From NCBI GenBank assembly GCA_041306075.1, contig JBFYKH010000047.1, forward strand, positions 1 through 15,991: a DNA stretch of 15,991 nt. Direction: 5' to 3'. The stretch comes from JAHIYG01 sp041306075. GTDB taxonomy: Archaea > Altiarchaeota > Altiarchaeia > IMC4 > SCGC-AAA252-I15. A program made the translations under genes and the position numbers. This document shows positions 13,462 to 15,991 of this stretch, piece after piece. The notes under the pieces are model-generated. The model had not been told where the DNA came from. It was given only the letters and a program-made list of their open reading frames with translations, and searched no databases. Numbering within the stretch: position 1 is the stretch's first letter; each line of letters opens with the position of its first letter.

Positions 13462-14947
13462 TGAAGGCTGCGGCCTTCGGGCCCTTCTCTTTGCCGATGA
13501 GCGTCCAGTATATGGCGTCGAAGAGCTTCGGCGGCTCCAGGCCTACGGCGCGGGCGGTCTCGTAGATTCTCTTGTGGAGGGCTTCCGGCTCCTTGGCCTT
13601 GCCAACTTCGTCGGCGAGGATGAGGAGGCCTTTTTTCTGGAGGTCGTCGAGCCTCCCGTACTGCGTCTTCGACTCCTCCTCCGTGAGGAGCTTGAACCTG
13701 AGGTAGTCTGGGCCGTGGATTCCGACCCACCGGCCTGCGAGCCTTACGCGGCGCTTCAGCCGGTCCAGGTCGAAGCCCGCGTAGCCCATCGCCCTGGCGC
13801 GCTCCCCCGCCTTTTCCTCGGGCACCACCTGGTGGAGGACGGCGCACAGCGTGTACGGCACGTTCATGTATTTCGCCTGCCCGCACTGGGCGAGCCCGTA
13901 CATCTCTGCGCGGTCCATGTCCCCCTCCTGTTTCCTGTGGTATAGGCGCTCGGCCTCGTCGTACTCGTCCGAGAGGTTCGGCAGCGCCTTCAGGTTTATG
14001 TCCCGCGCCTTGTTCAGCTTCTTGAACATGAAGTACCTGAGCACCTCAGGCTCCGCAATCTCAAGCCACTCCGAGAGCGTTATGACGTTCCCCTTCGAGC
14101 TGGAAATCTTCGCGCCGTTGAGGGTGAAGAACTCGTAGATGACCGGCTCAGGCGGCTGCCAGCCGAACACCTCGGCCGAGATCAGCTTCGACGTGTCGTA
14201 GCTGCCGCCGGAGGCCGCGTGCTCCTTTCCGAACGGCTCGCAGGTGACTTTGTTGAGATGCCAGCGTGCGGCCCATTCGACCCTCCACGGCATCTTCCCC
14301 ATCCCGGCGGAGGCGTCGCTCACGCCCTTGTGGCCGCATCCCTGGGCCTCGCCTCCCGCCACCTCGGTGGTGACGCACTCGTATGTCGCCTTGAGGCCGG
14401 ACAGGCCGGTGACCTTCGTCGTCGATATCCGGCCGCACTTCTCGCAGATGGGGGTCCACGGCACCCAGTCGGCTGGCAGCGGGTGCTCCCTGAACTTGTT
14501 GAGTATCCCTATTATCCCCGCCCTGTTCTCGAACGCCGTCTTGATTTCCGCCGTGAGGGCGCCGCTCCGGTACAGCTCCGTTCCCGACTGTACTTCCGGC
14601 ACCACGGCGAACCTCGAAAGGTCCTCCACGAACGGCCTGGCGAAGTGGTCGACGAACGACTTGTGGCAGCCGTGGGGGTCCGGGATGTCCTTGACCGGGA
14701 AACCGAGGTAGTCCCTCAACGACTCCATGCCGGCCGGCACCTTCCGGAAAGGGTCCGAGTCGTCGCTAACCCACACGAGCTTAGCCTCAAGCCCGGCTGC
14801 GACGAGCGCCTTCCTCACGCAGTCGCCGCGGATGACGTCGGACGCGTTGCCGACGTGCGGTATCCCGGATATGGAGGTGCCGGTTTCTATCACGTGGGCT
14901 CCCCCCCTCTTCTTCAGCGCCTCCACGTACTCGTCGCTCCAGTGCAT
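13415..14947 (-). CDS. lysK: Lysyl-tRNA synthetase, class I
   Basis: Charges tRNA-Lys with lysine in the cytosol. This is the class I form found mainly in archaea. The product has 510 residues, the usual size. The HIGH-type nucleotide motif appears as SGIPHVGN (27-34) and the KMSKS-type motif as KISSSKGN (280-287). CEKCGR at 168-173 and C.GHK near 202-207 look like zinc ligands, and GKMPWRVEWAARWH at 217-230 is a family hallmark. The C-terminal half is the α-helical anticodon-binding cage, ending MTLGAEYLTSRFTR. The ATG at 14947 lies about 28 bp from a TATA box. The 3' end of this gene occurs again in degenerate form about 1.07 kb away. Confidence 0.96.
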   Translation of the reverse strand: MHWSDEYVEALKKRGGAHVIETGTSISGIPHVGNASDVIRGDCVRKALVAAGLEAKLVWVSDDSDPFRKVPAGMESLRDYLGFPVKDIPDPHGCHKSFVDHFARPFVEDLSRFAVVPEVQSGTELYRSGALTAEIKTAFENRAGIIGILNKFREHPLPADWVPWTPICEKCGRISTTKVTGLSGLKATYECVTTEVAGGEAQGCGHKGVSDASAGMGKMPWRVEWAARWHLNKVTCEPFGKEHAASGGSYDTSKLISAEVFGWQPPEPVIYEFFTLNGAKISSSKGNVITLSEWLEIAEPEVLRYFMFKKLNKARDINLKALPNLSDEYDEAERLYHRKQEGDMDRAEMYGLAQCGQAKYMNVPYTLCAVLHQVVPEEKAGERARAMGYAGFDLDRLKRRVRLAGRWVGIHGPDYLRFKLLTEEESKTQYGRLDDLQKKGLLILADEVGKAKEPEALHKRIYETARAVGLEPPKLFDAIYWTLIGKEKGPKAAAFMMTLGAEYLTSRFTR

Positions 14948-14970
14948 CGTGGAGAATATACAGAAAAAGG

Positions 14971-14980
14971 CAATATTAAC
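14971..14980 (-). promoter_or_regulatory. TATA box for lysK
   Basis: On the minus strand GTTAATATTG is centred about 28 bp before the lysK ATG, so a nearly leaderless transcript is expected. The same ten bases occur at 4731-4740 in the purA/translin promoter. It lies just past the stop codon of the upstream gene. Confidence 0.65.
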
Positions 14981-14983
14981 AGC

Positions 14984-15643
14984 CTACTCCGGGGGAGGCA
15001 GCCGGTACCCGGGATGGCCCCTAGCATGCCTGGCCCCCCCGACGAGTTCCGCGGTCCGCTCCTTCCACTCCGCTATGCCGTCGCCTATCCGCTGTGCAAT
15101 CATCTCGGGCGTCCACGCCTTGACGCCGCCCGCCCACTTGAGGAGTTCGTCCCCTTCGAAGCGGTTCACCGCGAGCTCATAGTTCAGGTCGGCGTCGTTC
15201 TCCATCTTCGGCAGGAACCGCGACGGCGCGAACTCCCTGAGTATCACCTGCACCCCCTCCGCCTTCCGGTTGAGTGCGCCTCCGACGTCGCCGTTCACGA
15301 GCGATATGACCGTGTATGATTTCCCCGCGCGCATGAGCGCGAGCTCCTCCTCGTCGAGTATCTGGTGGGGGTAATACTTCCTGTCGCCGGCGTCCATCCA
15401 CCCTTCCCGCTTCGGGAGATTCAGGCCCGGAGACTCATGGAGCGCCAGGACTATCCGCTCCACCCCCTCCGACGCCATCTTCTCGAGACCGGCCTCAAGG
15501 GCCCGGTGTATGCGCCTGGCCTCGTCGGTGACAGGCTTCTCCGGCGGCGCCTGGGGCTTCGCCCCCCTGCCTGCGAACAGCTTTATCAAAGGCAGCTCCC
15601 TCCAGCCGCCCTCGGCCCGGGGGGGCTCGACAGTCCTCTCCAT
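14984..15643 (-). CDS. Soluble protein of unknown function upstream of lysK
   Basis: The product has 219 residues and no signal peptide or membrane segment. I do not recognise a family. It begins MERTVEPP, then a WRELPLIKLFAGRG segment, then a Pro-rich linker (PQAPPEKPV) up to about residue 38. A folded α/β domain follows: a helix (ARRIHRALEAGLEKMASEG), a β-strand ending VERIVLALHESPG, an acidic helix (DEEELALMRAGK), YTVISLVNGDVGG, VQVILREF, and a final helix (PEMIAQRIGDGIAEWKER). The C-terminal tail is Gly/Pro/Arg-rich. The ATG at 15643 lies about 28 bp from a TATA box. It is in the same direction as lysK, with a 36-bp gap that carries lysK's own TATA box. Confidence 0.72.
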   Translation of the reverse strand: MERTVEPPRAEGGWRELPLIKLFAGRGAKPQAPPEKPVTDEARRIHRALEAGLEKMASEGVERIVLALHESPGLNLPKREGWMDAGDRKYYPHQILDEEELALMRAGKSYTVISLVNGDVGGALNRKAEGVQVILREFAPSRFLPKMENDADLNYELAVNRFEGDELLKWAGGVKAWTPEMIAQRIGDGIAEWKERTAELVGGARHARGHPGYRLPPPE

Positions 15644-15667
15644 GTAGAGTATCCCGGAAACGCATGC

Positions 15668-15675
15668 ATATAAAT
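15668..15675. promoter_or_regulatory. Single TATA box shared by two divergent leaderless genes
   Basis: ATATAAAT sits in the middle of the 55-bp gap. Its centre is about 28 bp from each of the two divergent ATG codons (15643 minus, 15699 plus). No second convincing TATA box is seen in the gap. Confidence 0.6.
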
Positions 15676-15698
15676 CCGCCTGGGGATTAAATCATTCC

Positions 15699-15991
15699 AT
15701 GTTCGGGTGGCTGGTCCTGGCGCTCCTTTTATCCGCGTCATCGGCCTCAGCATTCGAGCCGTGGACGGAGTGCGGCAAGAACATGGGCTTCTTCGACAGG
15801 CCGGCCTACGAGGCAAAGTCCCCGAAGGACGGCCTCTACATCGAGATGCCGGACAACGTCGGGACAATGGAACTCGTGACGGTGAGAATCCACGTAAACG
15901 ACCCGGCCGTCAGGAAGAACGCGAACATCGTCGAATTCCTCTGCGACCCCGTCGGCTGCGCGATAAGCGCGGGCGAAAACGCCGTTGACGA
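15699..15991 (+). CDS. Secreted protein, N-terminal part (3' end outside window)
   Basis: From the ATG at 15699 the frame is open to the window edge (97 codons visible). Residues 1-18 are a signal peptide: a Trp/Leu/Val/Ala core ending in ASA, with likely cleavage before FEPW. The exported part is polar with β-strand character (GTMELVTVRIHVND). It has three Cys residues: one shortly after the signal (TECGK) and two near the edge (FLCDPVGC). These could pair as disulfides. No family is recognised from this fragment. The TATA box about 28 bp upstream, and the absence of a Shine-Dalgarno, indicate a leaderless message that shares a promoter region with the divergent gene at 15643. Confidence 0.78.
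   Translation, partial: MFGWLVLALLLSASSASAFEPWTECGKNMGFFDRPAYEAKSPKDGLYIEMPDNVGTMELVTVRIHVNDPAVRKNANIVEFLCDPVGCAISAGENAVD

Noticed and set aside
14219..15319. 366-residue plus-strand frame opposite lysK
   Set aside because: Antisense shadow; lysK shows complete class I synthetase motifs.
15590..15612. ELPLIKLFAGRG in the gene upstream of lysK as a variant of the LPPLRRFRGRG tag
   Set aside because: It lies near the N-terminus instead of the C-terminus and only loosely matches; probably chance.

Overview
The window is archaeal, GC-rich chromosomal DNA. The evidence is a PCNA sliding clamp, a class I lysyl-tRNA synthetase, a geranylgeranyl reductase family flavoprotein, a translin-family protein, the short archaeal form of adenylosuccinate synthetase, a split PurS/PurL/PurQ enzyme, and TATA-like boxes about 26-29 bp upstream of ATG codons with little or no leader. 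Several proteins resemble those of small-genome DPANN-type archaea (Micrarchaeota or Diapherotrites style): a lipobox protein with an EF-hand-like Cys motif and a glycine-rich surface protein. That lineage assignment is a guess.

Layout. 1-1191 (-) is the N-terminal part of a large glycine-rich secreted surface protein that runs off the left edge. 1192-1843 has no credible gene; it holds short repeats and abuts a decayed fragment resembling an archaeal ATPase winged-helix tail (1773-1910). 4714 down to 1844 is a tightly overlapping minus-strand operon: purA, a coiled-coil/winged-helix protein, and the geranylgeranyl reductase. Divergent from it are a translin-family gene (4761-5342) and a Thr-rich lipoprotein (5365-6030). 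6088-9580 is the operon purS-purL-purQ plus a 51-residue His/Cys protein. Next come two overlapping genes of an unrecognised helical-repeat family (9626-11106). Convergent to them, on the minus strand, are pcn and a coupled Cys-rich membrane protein (12297 down to 11099). A third family member (12521-13384, +) sits between pcn and lysK (14947 down to 13415). Upstream of lysK is an unknown soluble protein (15643 down to 14984), which shares a TATA box with a divergent secreted protein that runs off the right edge (15699-15991).

How the genes relate. PurS, PurL and PurQ form FGAM synthase (fourth step of de novo purine synthesis), and PurA starts the IMP-to-AMP branch, so purine synthesis is concentrated at 3.6-9.4 kb. 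LysK, PCNA and translin are information-processing genes.

The most novel element is the set of three paralogue-like genes at 9626, 10345 and 12521. They share an N-terminal tag (KL[KR]..., then PLL, then P) and a C-terminal tag ([ML]PPL[RK]RF), on either side of divergent helical repeats of about 40 residues that contain an A..MK.LG(L/I) signature. The third copy is flanked by direct repeats derived from the 3' end of lysK, as if it had been inserted there.
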